Below are positions 9,827-17,622 of a stretch of DNA of 64,000 nucleotides, one piece after another. The translations under genes and the position numbers were made by a program. The notes beneath the pieces are model-generated. The model was not told the origin of the DNA. It saw only the letters and a list, made by a program, of their open reading frames with translations, and made no database searches. The number at the start of each line of letters is the position of its first letter. Positions within the stretch are counted from its first letter, which is position 1. This stretch comes from Candidatus Contubernalis alkalaceticus. GTDB taxonomy: Bacteria > Bacillota > Dethiobacteria > SKNC01. The stretch covers positions 1,196,001-1,260,000 of the forward strand of contig NZ_CP054699.1 of NCBI RefSeq assembly GCF_022558445.1. The letters are read 5' to 3'.

Positions 9827-9830
9827 TTCC

Positions 9831-9903
9831 TTCTGCTTCTCCGTCCCCTCCGGATCCAGCTCCAGATTAACTTCAGCCAACTTCCTTCCCGGGCCTTGGG
9901 AGC
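9831..9903 (-). repeat. Shared 3' gene-tail module, copy A
   Basis: Minus-strand sequence starting GCTCCCAAGGCCCGGGAAGG encodes, with one frame change, AREGSWLKLI..LELDPEGTEKQK. The same string recurs downstream of three other accessory genes (10262-10349, 17496-17612, 18389-18470). This copy lies 27 bases after the stop of the small membrane protein at 9930-10226. Confidence 0.75.
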
Positions 9904-9929
9904 AAAGTGGTAACAAGTCATCCCTGAAA

Positions 9930-10226
9930 CTACTCAACCAATTTCTTAACCAGTGAGTTAAAAAGCCCTTCAATGAAATCAGCGCCGGCATATCCTGTTG
10001 CTATTATCATTAATTTCAATATCTCTAAATCCTTATCAAGGAGCATCAATCCAATAATCCCGGCAATTCCTCCTATGATAAGGCTTACCAGCAGAAGCTT
10101 CAAGTTGAACCAATCCTCAAAATTTTTACCAGACTTATTAGCCTCTTCAAGTTGTTTTTTTATTCCTATAAGAGCTCTTATCCCTTGTCCCAGGACACCA
10201 TATAAAAATGATTCAAATAGTCCCAA
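9930..10226 (-). CDS. Small two-helix membrane protein, phage type
   Basis: A 98-residue protein starting at TTG, 8 bases after AAGGAGG. It has an amphipathic N-terminus (GLFESFLYGVLGQGIRALI), a charged stretch, then two hydrophobic segments (~43-65 and ~70-92) with glycine-rich packing (LIIGGIAGIIGLMLL). Size and topology recall holins or small phage membrane proteins, but no family is assigned. It is flanked on both sides by copies of the repeated 3' tail, so it looks like an exchangeable cassette in the lysogeny-conversion region. Confidence 0.7.
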   Translation of the reverse strand: MGLFESFLYGVLGQGIRALIGIKKQLEEANKSGKNFEDWFNLKLLLVSLIIGGIAGIIGLMLLDKDLEILKLMIIATGYAGADFIEGLFNSLVKKLVE

Positions 10227-10261
10227 TATCCAGGCCTCCTTTTTGATGATTGTATTTCACT

Positions 10262-10349
10262 AATTTTTTTTCTGCTCTTCCCTCTCCAATGGAACCAGCT
10301 CCAGGTTAAACTTCACCCAGATTCCTTCCCCGGCCCTCTTGGGAGCAGG
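10262..10349 (-). repeat. Shared 3' gene-tail module, copy B
   Basis: Minus-strand sequence GCTCCCAAGAGGGCCGGGGA and following encodes RAGEGIWVKFNLELVPLE and ends REEQKKN-stop. It is clearly related to copies A, C and D in the TGGxTGAAG and CTGGAGCTGG core, but diverged after it. It begins about 45 bases after the stop of the lipoprotein at 10393-11037. Confidence 0.7.
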
Positions 10350-10392
10350 ACCCGGGGAATGTCTATCTTACACGTCGTCAAAAAATATTTTA

Positions 10393-11037
10393 TTATTCAT
10401 CCATAAACATCCATAATGATTGTTTGGACAAAATGTTACTTACTTCTTCTGCGCTAATCCCATGTTCTTCTGCTACCTGTGCAGTTATTTCATCTTCATC
10501 TGGCAAAGCAAATGGATCTTCATCCATTTCATCTTCCATATCTTCAAAAACTTTACTATAAGCATCATTCCATGATGCCCAAACTTTAACTTCATCAGGA
10601 GAAAGCTGTTGACTCCAGTCTTTATTTCTTAGCTTCCAGGAAAAAGACATCTTGTCATATTCTCCAGACCTTACACTATCAGCTTTACTCCAATCGCCTT
10701 CAGGGGCAAATATTGCGTCCCCTAATGTATATCCATGCCCCATATATTCTGGATAATCATAAAACATAATCGATAGAGCATTAAACTTTTCTTTTGCTTT
10801 AGCTTCTTCAAGCACCTCTTTAGCAACTTCTTTTAATTCTTCAGTTGTTGCGGGCTCATTAATTATTACGTGCCAGGTAAAACGGTCTACATTACCAAAA
10901 GATATGTTTTCTATAGATTCCACTTCATAGGAAACCAGTTTTATTTCTTGTTCGGGTTCAGCAGTGTCACTTCCGCAGCCTATACAGAAAGAAAAGAGTA
11001 ACAGTACCAATCCTATAATTAATAATTTGTTATACAT
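10393..11037 (-). CDS. Lipoprotein of unknown function
   Basis: A 214-residue secreted protein starting at ATG 11037, 7 bases after AAAGGAGA. It has a typical lipoprotein signal: positive start MYNK, hydrophobic core LLIIGLVLLLFSF, lipobox IGC-G. The mature part is acidic; the segment around residues 45-150 carries WHVIINEPATTEELKEVAKE and WKLRNKDWSQQLSPDEVKVWAS, followed by a very acidic EDMEDEMDEDP linker. The function is unknown. Its position downstream of the left immA terminator matches that of an unrelated lipoprotein (19718-20329) downstream of the right immA. Both may be lysogenic-conversion genes. Confidence 0.85.
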   Translation of the reverse strand: MYNKLLIIGLVLLLFSFCIGCGSDTAEPEQEIKLVSYEVESIENISFGNVDRFTWHVIINEPATTEELKEVAKEVLEEAKAKEKFNALSIMFYDYPEYMGHGYTLGDAIFAPEGDWSKADSVRSGEYDKMSFSWKLRNKDWSQQLSPDEVKVWASWNDAYSKVFEDMEDEMDEDPFALPDEDEITAQVAEEHGISAEEVSNILSKQSLWMFMDE

Positions 11038-11144
11038 TTTATTCTCCTTTAAATATTTTTTAATTTTTTTCCAATCGGGGGCTTGCCCCATAAAATAATT
11101 GTCTATATCTGTCATATTGTGTCGAAGTTCCCATAAAACATAAA

Positions 11145-11165
11145 AACTACCTTCTTCTGGTAGTT
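11145..11165. terminator. Bidirectional terminator after left immA
   Basis: Stem AACTACC (11145-11151) pairs with GGTAGTT (11159-11165), with T-runs on both strands. An equivalent element lies at 20418-20438, within the duplicated immunity module. Confidence 0.8.
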
Positions 11166-11196
11166 GTTTTTCTTAGATGCTGTCTAATTTTGTTTT

Positions 11197-11700
11197 TTAG
11201 GTCCTAGAAACTATCTGCCGCCACTTCAACCGGTTGCCCGGAGGTTGCCCAGCCCTGATGAACCCTACTTTCATTTCAAAAAACCACTTTTCTACATCGA
11301 AGTATTCACACCAATCCCATATGTGGTGGAGGCCCCGGTCAGCATACTCCCAGAACGCATGGTCTGGAATCAGCAGGCCGGTAGCAAATTTCAGTGCCCG
11401 GCGTTCATCCTTACTGACCAGGTATTCTATATTTCCCCTGGAGGTATAATCCAGCCCAGTCCAGGCACCAGCGATATGGTAGCTGACGTGGCCGGGAACC
11501 GGTGGATAGAGTACGTGGCCAATTTCCTCTGCCAGTATGCATTTGTATTTTCTAGGGTTGTCCTGTAGTGATGTGTATAAGGTTATGATTGTGCCCGATG
11601 TGTAGGCTAATAACTGGGGATGCTTATCTTGGAGGTTTTTAAATTGCAGCTTAATTAACATTTAACTGGGTAGGTCTAATAAAGATTCAAAGCCTATCAT
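11197..11700 (-). pseudogene. ImmA/IrrE-type metallopeptidase, copy 1, 5' nonsense mutation
   Basis: Homologous over its length to the intact copy at 20473-20979. At codon 13 the AAA of copy 2 is TAA here (AGT-TAA-ATG), so the frame from the equivalent start (11700) is interrupted; an internal ATG at 11661 gives a 154-residue product without its own ribosome site. ImmA proteins cleave phage or ICE repressors to induce the element. The zinc site is the variant AEEIGH (first His of HEXXH replaced by Glu), followed by downstream acidic residues. It sits beside a broken repressor, so this module is probably decaying. Confidence 0.8.
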
Positions 11701-11707
11701 GCATGTA

Positions 11708-12052
11708 TCACTGCTTGCTGTCTTTAGTTTTTTCCAGAACGTGAATTTGGATGTCGTGTGTAGCAACTTTTTTCTCGATGCGCTCTAAGCGAAGGGTATG
11801 GTCTGTTAGGGTCTCTGAATTGTGTTTGTAACCGTCAAAAAGAGCGGCTAGTTTTTGTCCATGCTCGTTTTCTATTTTGATTACGATTTCTTGAATAGAT
11901 TTAACATCAGCCTTAACCTCAGCCAACTCATCTTTAGTGGCCATGTTTGCTTTAACCTCAGCCAGCTCTTTCTTGGTCGCCATATTTGCATCTATTTCGG
12001 AGATTTTGTTAAGTATGGCCTCTAACAGCTGCCGGTCAGTCATGGGGTTCAC
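11708..12052 (-). CDS. Coiled-coil protein of the immunity module, copy 1
   Basis: A 114-residue, almost entirely helical protein: MTDRQLLEAILNKISEID, then two 11- to 14-residue repeats (MATKKELAEVKA, MATKDELAEVKA) and a C-terminal coil IEKKVATHDIQIHVLEKTK. Such proteins sit between repressor and ImmA in many Firmicute prophages, but their role is unproven. Copy 2 at 20987-21397 has a longer repeat block. It overlaps the end of the repressor pseudogene by 17 bases. Confidence 0.8.
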   Translation of the reverse strand: MNPMTDRQLLEAILNKISEIDANMATKKELAEVKANMATKDELAEVKADVKSIQEIVIKIENEHGQKLAALFDGYKHNSETLTDHTLRLERIEKKVATHDIQIHVLEKTKDSKQ

Positions 12053-12523
12053 TCCTATTCATTTTCTTCACGCCCAATCTGCCCTGGCATATTCGGCCCA
12101 TGGGCTGCCCAGCTGCCTTCTGGCGCTTTAGGTATTCCGCCTGAGACAGTTTGTGTTTGTAGGCTATGGCTGATATTTTGACTAGCGCCTGGCCAAGGTC
12201 GGGCTCGTATCTGGGGATAAGTTTGTCCAGGTCGGGGTTGTAGGTGAGCTGCTGTTCTTTGATTGTTGGTTGATCTTTTTCTTTTTTTTTTTCATTTTTT
12301 TTTAAAGTATGGAGATGTGTAAGATAGCCGGTACGAGCGAGCATTTCTTCTTCAGAAACTTTTAGAAATGGCGCAAGCTTCTTAAGTACTTTTGCTGAAG
12401 GAGTTCCTCTTTCGCCTGTTTCAATCTGCGAAATATAAGGAGAAGAAACACCGAGTTTTTTGCCAGCTTTCTTTGTGTACCGTATTTTTCTCTTTTTTTC
12501 TTAAACCATGTTTTAAAATCCAT
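12036..12523 (-). pseudogene. XRE-family repressor, copy 1, frameshifted and deleted
   Basis: From ATG 12523 the frame reads MDFKTWFKKKREKYGTQRKL, then loses one A in an A-run at ~12456; the next frame continues KKLGVSSPYISQIETGERG, a classic XRE helix-turn-helix, and KVLKKLAPFLKVSEEE. The C-terminal part is homologous to the intact repressor at 21394-22041 (YNPDLDKLIPRYEPDLGQAL). It has a second lesion: about 14 codons present in copy 2 after KHKLSQ are deleted with a frame change, the original ending GIPKAPEGSW..GREENE being readable in another frame. The HTH domain itself differs from copy 2, so the specificities differed. Confidence 0.85.
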
Positions 12524-12550
12524 AATCAAAGCCTCGTTTTCAAATTACTG

Positions 12551-12631
12551 CTTGCATTTGCTTGCATATATTATAATCATTTATCCAAAAAAAGTATATA
12601 AATTTCTTAAAGAAGTGCTTGCAAATGCAAG
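12551..12631. promoter_or_regulatory. Operator region of the decayed repressor
   Basis: CTTGCATTTGCTTGCA (12551-12566) upstream of the repressor start and the palindrome CTTGCAAATGCAAG (12618-12631) share the half-site CTTGCA. This arrangement is expected for XRE repressor operators. The cro-side gene that should follow is missing; the sequence instead runs into a portal-gene fragment. Confidence 0.65.
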
Positions 12632-12634
12632 TAG

Positions 12635-13138
12635 GGGAAGTGGGATGAGAGATACCAGTGTTGGTATATCGAAAAAGAGGATCTGGAAGCAACTGAAGTC
12701 GATCCCCAGGAAGAAACAGTTGGCAATCTGCCTCGGTACCTTACCTGGGACGCACAGCTGGAAGCGGCTTTTAAACAAATAGATAAACTGCTGGAATTGG
12801 CCTTCATGATATCGGAGACCAGCCCCGATGCTTTCGGTTTGGGCAAGGACGGTCATGCAGAAACCGGGCGGGCTCAAAACAGTAGAGGAGATGGGGGGAA
12901 ATGGGCTCCTGCGGTGGATTATGGGCAGAGTATTGTCCGGGATTATCTTACAGATATGTTGGCTACGGAGGAGCAGGAGTCGATAAAACCGCCAGAGGAT
13001 GATGAGTGCTCCAAGTGCCAAGAGCTTGAAGATCATATTGATCAACTGGATGCGCTGCTGGACAAAAAGGAAAAGAAAATTCATGCGCTTGAAGCATCAA
13101 TGAGGTTGATTGTTGCGGAAGGCTCAAAACACATTTAA
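12635..13138 (+). pseudogene. Phage portal-protein fragment fused to unrelated tail
   Basis: The frame is open from 12635 but has no good start. Residues DERYQCWYIEKEDLEATE, NLPRYLTWDAQLEAAFKQ and MISETSPDAFGLGKDGHAET match the middle of SPP1/gp6-like portal proteins (head-entry dodecamer). After GRA the similarity stops and an acidic coiled-coil sequence with CSKCQELEDHIDQLDALL follows to the stop. The fragment lies immediately right of the repressor operator, so a deletion must have removed all genes between immunity and head modules of an older prophage. Confidence 0.7.
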
Positions 13139-13150
13139 TACCTTCTCATG

Positions 13151-13174
13151 GCCTCCCGCAAGGGAGGCTTTTTT
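13151..13174 (+). terminator. Terminator after portal fragment
   Basis: Perfect stem GCCTCCC-GCAA-GGGAGGC followed by six T residues. Confidence 0.9.
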
Positions 13175-13193
13175 ATTTCGGCCGAAATAAAAT

Positions 13194-13215
13194 AACCCGT
13201 CTAAATTAACGGGTT
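13194..13215 (-). terminator. Terminator of the serine recombinase gene
   Basis: AACCCGT (13194-13200) pairs with ACGGGTT (13209-13215). On the minus strand it is followed by ATTTTATTT. It overlaps the recombinase stop codon. Confidence 0.75.
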
Positions 13216-14747
13216 AAAAGTTCATCACGGATTATATCCGCAAATAGTGCGCATAAATATGGTGTCGGGGAGGCGACATAAGCGGTATCCGAAGGGTCCC
13301 AAACCGTGTGAAATTCGGCATCTTCACCTTTTCCCCGAATAATGATTTTTTTAATAATGCGGTGTATAACCGCTTTTTTTTCTTCTTCAGTTTCTGCTTT
13401 TCTGGGATCAAACATGTCTATTAACGCCTGCACTTGTTCGGGGGTAACATACTGGGCAAGTTTTTCTACTTCTGCCTTTCTCAGTGTTTCCTGAAGGAGC
13501 TGTTTCCGTTCTGTATGAGCCTTAAGCCGGCTCTTTACATCTACGCCAGCTTCGATGGCGTCCAGCAGTCTGTCCACTTTAACGGATATTTCTTTTAGCT
13601 CTTTGTTAATGCTATGAATCCTCTCAAATGCTCCTTCCGTAAACATGTCAAGGAAAGCATTATATTCCCTGGTAAACTCTTCTGGGTCCAATTCCTCGGT
13701 CTGCTGGACAATATAATTAACAGCAGCTTCTTCAAGAACTTCTTTTCGGATTCTGCCCTTACTTTCACAGTTACCCCGGCGCTTTTTTCCGCTGCACTCA
13801 TACCAAAGGTATTCTTTTTTATCACAGTATGAATTGGTGCCTACATATGCAGCTCCGCAGCTTCCGCATTCTATTAGGCCTGTGAGAATATATGTGTTCT
13901 TCCGTCCCCGAGGACGGACTCTCCCCCGTAAAATACCTTGAACTCTGTTGAAAGTTTCCTTTGAAATTATTACTGGCATGCCTCCGGGAATTCGGACTAC
14001 TTCATCGTTTTCTTTTTTAATTCGATTATTTCGCTTATCATTAACCTTCCTGGGGGTTTCATTATATATATAAACACCGGTATAGCGCTCATTTTTAAGC
14101 ATGTCGTAGATGGTATTTTTGTTCCAATGTTTGCCCCGCCGTAAGATACCACGAATTTTAAAGTCCTGAATTATTTTACCGTAAGACCACCCATTATGAA
14201 CTCTGTCAAAGATTTCCCGGACTATTTTTGCTTCTTCCGGTTCAATTTCATATTTTCTTTCATCATTTACTTTGTAGCCGTAGAGAACCCATCCTCCATT
14301 GTAAAGACACTTGTCTGCATTGACCAGAAGACCCTTCATGGTCTCCGCCGCCAGCTCCAGGGAATAGAACTCAGCAAGGCCTTCCAGGACGGATTCCATC
14401 AAAACTGCATGGTGGCCATCTCCAAAGTCTTCCGCTACAGCAATTACCTTCACTCCATTTTGCTTAAGGGCATACTTGTTGATAGCGCTTTCAATGCGGT
14501 TCCGGGCAAAACGGTTTCCCTTGTGGACCAGGGCAAGGGAGAAGAGGCCCCCAGCTGAGTCTTTAATCATCTGCTGGAAGGCAGGGCGCTTATCTGTTGT
14601 GCCGGTCATGGCTTCATCTTTGTATTCCCGGATAATGGTTATATTGTTCCGGTCAGCATATTCTTTTATGGATTTCATCTGGGCCTCTATTGATTCTTCT
14701 CGCTGGTTGTCTGAGGAGAATCGGGTGTAGGCGACGGCCTTGGTCAT
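13206..14747 (-). CDS. Large serine recombinase (phage integrase type)
   Basis: A 513-residue large serine recombinase. ATG 14747 follows AAGGAG by 7 bases. The N-terminal resolvase domain has the motif YTRFSSDNQREESIEAQM with nucleophile Ser11, and the arginine-rich KGNRFARN segment. The recombinase domain follows (YGYKVNDERKYEIEPEEAK; WNKNTIYDMLKNERYTGVYIY), then a zinc ribbon (CGSCGAAYVGTN..YECSGKKRRGNC) and a coiled coil near 380-450. Such enzymes insert prophages and transposons at specific sites without replication, often inside protein-coding genes. It may be the integrase of the older left prophage or of the whole element, because a tyrosine integrase is also present at 26960. All domains look intact. 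Confidence 0.95.
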   Translation of the reverse strand: MTKAVAYTRFSSDNQREESIEAQMKSIKEYADRNNITIIREYKDEAMTGTTDKRPAFQQMIKDSAGGLFSLALVHKGNRFARNRIESAINKYALKQNGVKVIAVAEDFGDGHHAVLMESVLEGLAEFYSLELAAETMKGLLVNADKCLYNGGWVLYGYKVNDERKYEIEPEEAKIVREIFDRVHNGWSYGKIIQDFKIRGILRRGKHWNKNTIYDMLKNERYTGVYIYNETPRKVNDKRNNRIKKENDEVVRIPGGMPVIISKETFNRVQGILRGRVRPRGRKNTYILTGLIECGSCGAAYVGTNSYCDKKEYLWYECSGKKRRGNCESKGRIRKEVLEEAAVNYIVQQTEELDPEEFTREYNAFLDMFTEGAFERIHSINKELKEISVKVDRLLDAIEAGVDVKSRLKAHTERKQLLQETLRKAEVEKLAQYVTPEQVQALIDMFDPRKAETEEEKKAVIHRIIKKIIIRGKGEDAEFHTVWDPSDTAYVASPTPYLCALFADIIRDELLTR

Positions 14748-14800
14748 ATTTAAACTCCTTAAGCGAATATATGTTTGGGGCAAAAGGAAAAAAAGAGAAG

Positions 14801-15130
14801 TTATTCCTCCAACACATTACTCCCTGTTGAGCTATGCTTATAAATTGTATGTCCATTAATCTCCAGATATTTTATTCTGAGCAAAAAACAAAAAATAGAA
14901 CATAAAGTTATTTCAAAAAAAGCCGGAATAATAAGAAAAAGTGGATGTAGTTGTTGCACTTCAGTTTGTGTTATAAAAGAATATATTAAAAAAGCAATTT
15001 TTGGAGTAATTACTAATCCAGCAATTATTAATAGTAGTAGGCATAAACTAAAGTTAAATCTCTCGTATGGCTTCCAATCTTTAGGATTTACAAATTCTTT
15101 TAACAGAGAAATGTTAACATTATTATTCAT
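14801..15130 (-). CDS. Small membrane protein
   Basis: A 109-residue protein with two hydrophobic segments (~28-50 LCLLLLIIAGLVITPKIAFL and ~65-88 LFLIIPAFFEITLCSIFCFL), a short cytosolic tail and an AAGGAG site. It overlaps the end of the upstream gene by 8 bases, indicating translational coupling in a minus-strand operon with 15123-15644 and 15656-16330. The family is not recognised. Confidence 0.75.
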   Translation of the reverse strand: MNNNVNISLLKEFVNPKDWKPYERFNFSLCLLLLIIAGLVITPKIAFLIYSFITQTEVQQLHPLFLIIPAFFEITLCSIFCFLLRIKYLEINGHTIYKHSSTGSNVLEE

Positions 15131-15644
15131 TAAAAATATTCTCCTTGTTATATTTGTATGCTATTATAACCGTAACAAAAAGTCCCATGGAAGCTATTAG
15201 CCCTGTTAATATATAGTAAGGATGGAACAAAAGGATATCTTTAAATAAAGACAAGAACAATGAAACGAGGAATATCGCAATACCAAAGGTGCTAATTACA
15301 ATAAATGATAAATAAGGAGTAAGTGAGAAAAGCTTAATTTTTTTCTTCATCATAATGTTCTCCTTAACAATGCTTGATAGAAAATATTCTGAAAAAGCAT
15401 TTTTTATTCCTGCTTTTTCATTATACTCCAAAAAGCTGCTAGTTGTGAATTGAGTAGAAGTCTTTTTTTCACTTATTTTTTTCTCATTATAGTAAGTATT
15501 TGGGTATATGTTTGTTTCTGCCGTACTGTTTGGTGGGACTATTATGAACGCTCTTATTGGGAAATCAGAAGAAGGATTACTAACAATGGCAGGTGTTTCT
15601 ACGGAAGTTTCTTCTAGCTTAGGACTATCTTTAGCAATTATCAT
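15123..15644 (-). CDS. Membrane-anchored protein of unknown function
   Basis: A 173-residue protein; ATG 15644 is chosen because GGGGATG lies 5-8 bases upstream. The N-terminal ~100 residues are polar (PKLEETSVETPAIVSN; a TAETNIYPNTYYNEKK stretch), followed by two hydrophobic helices (~105-130 and ~138-160). The polar domain faces one side of the membrane. It is sandwiched between a TIGR04255-like gene and another small membrane protein. No family was recognised. Confidence 0.75.
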   Translation of the reverse strand: MIIAKDSPKLEETSVETPAIVSNPSSDFPIRAFIIVPPNSTAETNIYPNTYYNEKKISEKKTSTQFTTSSFLEYNEKAGIKNAFSEYFLSSIVKENIMMKKKIKLFSLTPYLSFIVISTFGIAIFLVSLFLSLFKDILLFHPYYILTGLIASMGLFVTVIIAYKYNKENIFNE

Positions 15645-15655
15645 AAACTCATCCC

Positions 15656-16330
15656 CTATAAATAATTTAAAAAATAACAAATGTCTGACTCAATATAGTT
15701 TTTAACATTATTAATAAATTCTAGTGCTTTCTTAACATTAATATTTTCATAAAAAAAATCTCCATCAATAATTAGTCCTTCAATTTTTATATCTTGCATT
15801 ATTTTTGAATCTTTAATATTAATTCTTTGATGTGCACCGGAAAGTAATCTTATATTTACCTGATATTCTTTCTTTATATAAAAGGTAAGTTGAGTACGAT
15901 GTTTTGCTTCCTTTAATTCTTTTGGTAGACTTGAAGTTTTTATTAATTTTGATTTTAAAAATTTATCCGCTTCATCCATATCTCTAAATTGCTTAATAAG
16001 AAAAAAACGAATGCCTATTCTTTTAATTTTTGTGGGTTTCAATAAATCAAGTAATATTTCAATAATTATTTTTGAGCTACTTATAAACGAGTTAATGTTA
16101 TCTGGTTCTGTGTCAAGGCCAATTCGATTAATGGATAGGCTTAAATTTGTTGCCTTTTCAGGGTTGGTAAAAGATATGGAATTATTAGGTTGCACGTTAT
16201 ATATAGGAAAAATATCTTGTATTTTATTTACTATTTCACCCTTTACTTCGTTAAAATTGAGAGAGTCTGGATATTGTATATCAATTATTGCTCTATCAAC
16301 AAATAAGTTTTCCAAAGAAAACGCTGCCAC
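15656..16330 (-). CDS. TIGR04255-like protein
   Basis: A 224-residue protein starting at GTG after AAAAGGGGG. Features resembling the sporadically distributed TIGR04255 family are the early AIIDIQYPDSLNF, the central KIKRIGIRFFLIKQFRDM (the family has RIGLRY..I) and a C-terminal beta-rich part. The family function is not established, but its members are patchily distributed and often found in accessory islands. Here it leads a three-gene operon with two membrane proteins, directly downstream of a TcmP fragment. The family assignment is by eye and moderate. Confidence 0.55.
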   Translation of the reverse strand: MAAFSLENLFVDRAIIDIQYPDSLNFNEVKGEIVNKIQDIFPIYNVQPNNSISFTNPEKATNLSLSINRIGLDTEPDNINSFISSSKIIIEILLDLLKPTKIKRIGIRFFLIKQFRDMDEADKFLKSKLIKTSSLPKELKEAKHRTQLTFYIKKEYQVNIRLLSGAHQRINIKDSKIMQDIKIEGLIIDGDFFYENINVKKALEFINNVKNYIESDICYFLNYL

Positions 16331-16347
16331 AATTGTTTTCCCCCTTT

Positions 16348-16536
16348 TTAATTTTTATTCTTTCTAAGTTTAACTACGAGAGACTTCAACCAGTCTCCCT
16401 TACCGGCAAATCCATCAATGTAAAACTTTTGTCTTGCTTTTTGTGTAGCATTCGTATAAGCAGGCAAATAAGCTTGTAAATACTTAAGTTTTTCTTTTGA
16501 CCATTCTCCAACCAACTCGTTTTTACCATAGCCCAA
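16348..16536 (-). pseudogene. N-terminal fragment of three-Cys-motif partner protein (TcmP)
   Basis: A 62-codon frame from TTG 16536 (AAAGGAAG upstream). The text EWSKEKLKYLQAYLPAYTNA then KFYIDGFAGKGD matches the conserved start of TcmP methyltransferase-like proteins (W..KL.iL..YL..Y and the glycine-rich YIDGFAG motif). Family members are several hundred residues long; here the frame ends after 15 unrelated residues. It is therefore a truncated remnant, possibly the 5' end left after replacement by the following genes. Confidence 0.7.
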
Positions 16537-16568
16537 AGAATCACTTCCTTTAGTAATTTGCTGGTTTT

Positions 16569-17204
16569 TTATTTTTTAAGATCATTTAATCTTTTAACTA
16601 AAGAAGCATACTGGTATACTGCTTTTAATACTTCCTTGGTTACATCTATGGCCAGTTCAACTTCTTCTTTCCCGATATTTTGATAAATTTGGGCTTCAAC
16701 ATGTGCAGCATCATTACCTAATAATCTAAGATTATCTAAACCCTCTAATAACTCACTGGGTATGATTACTTTATTGCCTAAAGCAATTATTTTTTCTTTT
16801 AAGTTCTCACCTTGTGCGCTTTTATCATTACAAAGTTCTTCTAAAGTTCGTCTAACCATTATAGCACTCGCAATAAAAGTTTTATTCGCATGACAAATTA
16901 ATGCTTCTTCAAAGATATTTATTATATTAGGCGGAATGTTACTTGAATCGAAATCCAGAAGTTCAGGAGGGTAAGATATCATTATATTACGATCACTGTC
17001 CCATACTATAAATACATGTGCTAAACAATCTTCATTTGGACAAACTCTGTGGCCTAGGAAAATTAATTGTTGTCCAGTATGTTTTCTTATACATTCAGAT
17101 AATAAAGATTTGAACGAGCCCAATTGACGACAAGAAGGACAACGCATATTTAAAGATTCTTCATTATTATGCCTTTCAACGTTTCCATCTAATTTTATAA
17201 TCAT
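16569..17204 (-). CDS. DUF4145-domain protein
   Basis: A 211-residue protein; the ATG at 17204 follows GGAGG by 6 bases and is preferred over the upstream frame extension. The N-terminus has a zinc-ribbon-like CPSC..Q..S and a HRVCPNEDCLAHVF cluster (four cysteines). The C-terminal helical DUF4145 domain carries SAIMVRRTLEELCND and LRLLGNDAAHVEA. DUF4145 occurs alone or fused to restriction and helicase subunits, and in defence islands; the biochemical role is unknown. A minus-strand promoter is visible ~100 bases upstream. Confidence 0.85.
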   Translation of the reverse strand: MIIKLDGNVERHNNEESLNMRCPSCRQLGSFKSLLSECIRKHTGQQLIFLGHRVCPNEDCLAHVFIVWDSDRNIMISYPPELLDFDSSNIPPNIINIFEEALICHANKTFIASAIMVRRTLEELCNDKSAQGENLKEKIIALGNKVIIPSELLEGLDNLRLLGNDAAHVEAQIYQNIGKEEVELAIDVTKEVLKAVYQYASLVKRLNDLKK

Positions 17205-17305
17205 TTTTGTTCCTCCAATCTCATCTTTATTTAATATTAAAAGGATATTTAATTCAAAAGTAGCCAACATCTAAATTACTTTGAAGATTATGAAAGAAAT
17301 TACTA

Positions 17306-17335
17306 ATTATAAAATAACTCTACCAATTTTACCAA
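17306..17335 (-). promoter_or_regulatory. Probable promoter of the DUF4145 gene
   Basis: On the minus strand TTGGTA (17330-17335) is separated by 18 bases from a perfect TATAAT (17306-17311). Confidence 0.55.
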
Positions 17336-17495
17336 ATCATATACCAAAAATATTGTAAGCTATTCTTATGAAGATTCAAGCAATTGTGAATGGTAAAATA
17401 TGAGAGTTTGAAATAACTAGGAAATAAATTCTAAAGAAACCTTTATTAATTCTAACAATTGAAATTCTTCCTTTCTTACGTTTTAAATTACGGGA

Positions 17496-17612
17496 TTACT
17501 TGTTTTTATCCAGCAACCTCTTCAACTTTCCCTCAATCTTTCCCTTCTGCTTTTCCGTCCCCTCCGGATCCAGCTCAAGGATAAGCTTCAGCCAGTTGTT
17601 TTCCCGGGCCCA
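17496..17612 (-). repeat. Shared 3' gene-tail module, copy C (longest)
   Basis: The minus strand encodes in one open frame ARENNWLKLILELDPEGT, EKQKGKIEGKLKRLLDKN and K-stop. It starts 10 bases after the stop of the AbiGi-like gene and is out of frame with it. Copy D ends with nearly the same residues (LLDKNR-stop), which shows that all four copies are the 3' end of one ancestral gene. Confidence 0.8.
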
Positions 17613-17622
17613 AAAAAAGAAC

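Noticed and set aside
9704-9991. A 95-codon minus-strand frame
   Set aside because: It crosses the stop of the small membrane protein, repeat copy A and the gene fragment in a different frame from each; it is better explained as the junction of three remnants.
14801-16330. Retron or toxin-antitoxin system
   Set aside because: No reverse transcriptase, msr/msd-like inverted repeat or known toxin fold was recognised in these three genes.
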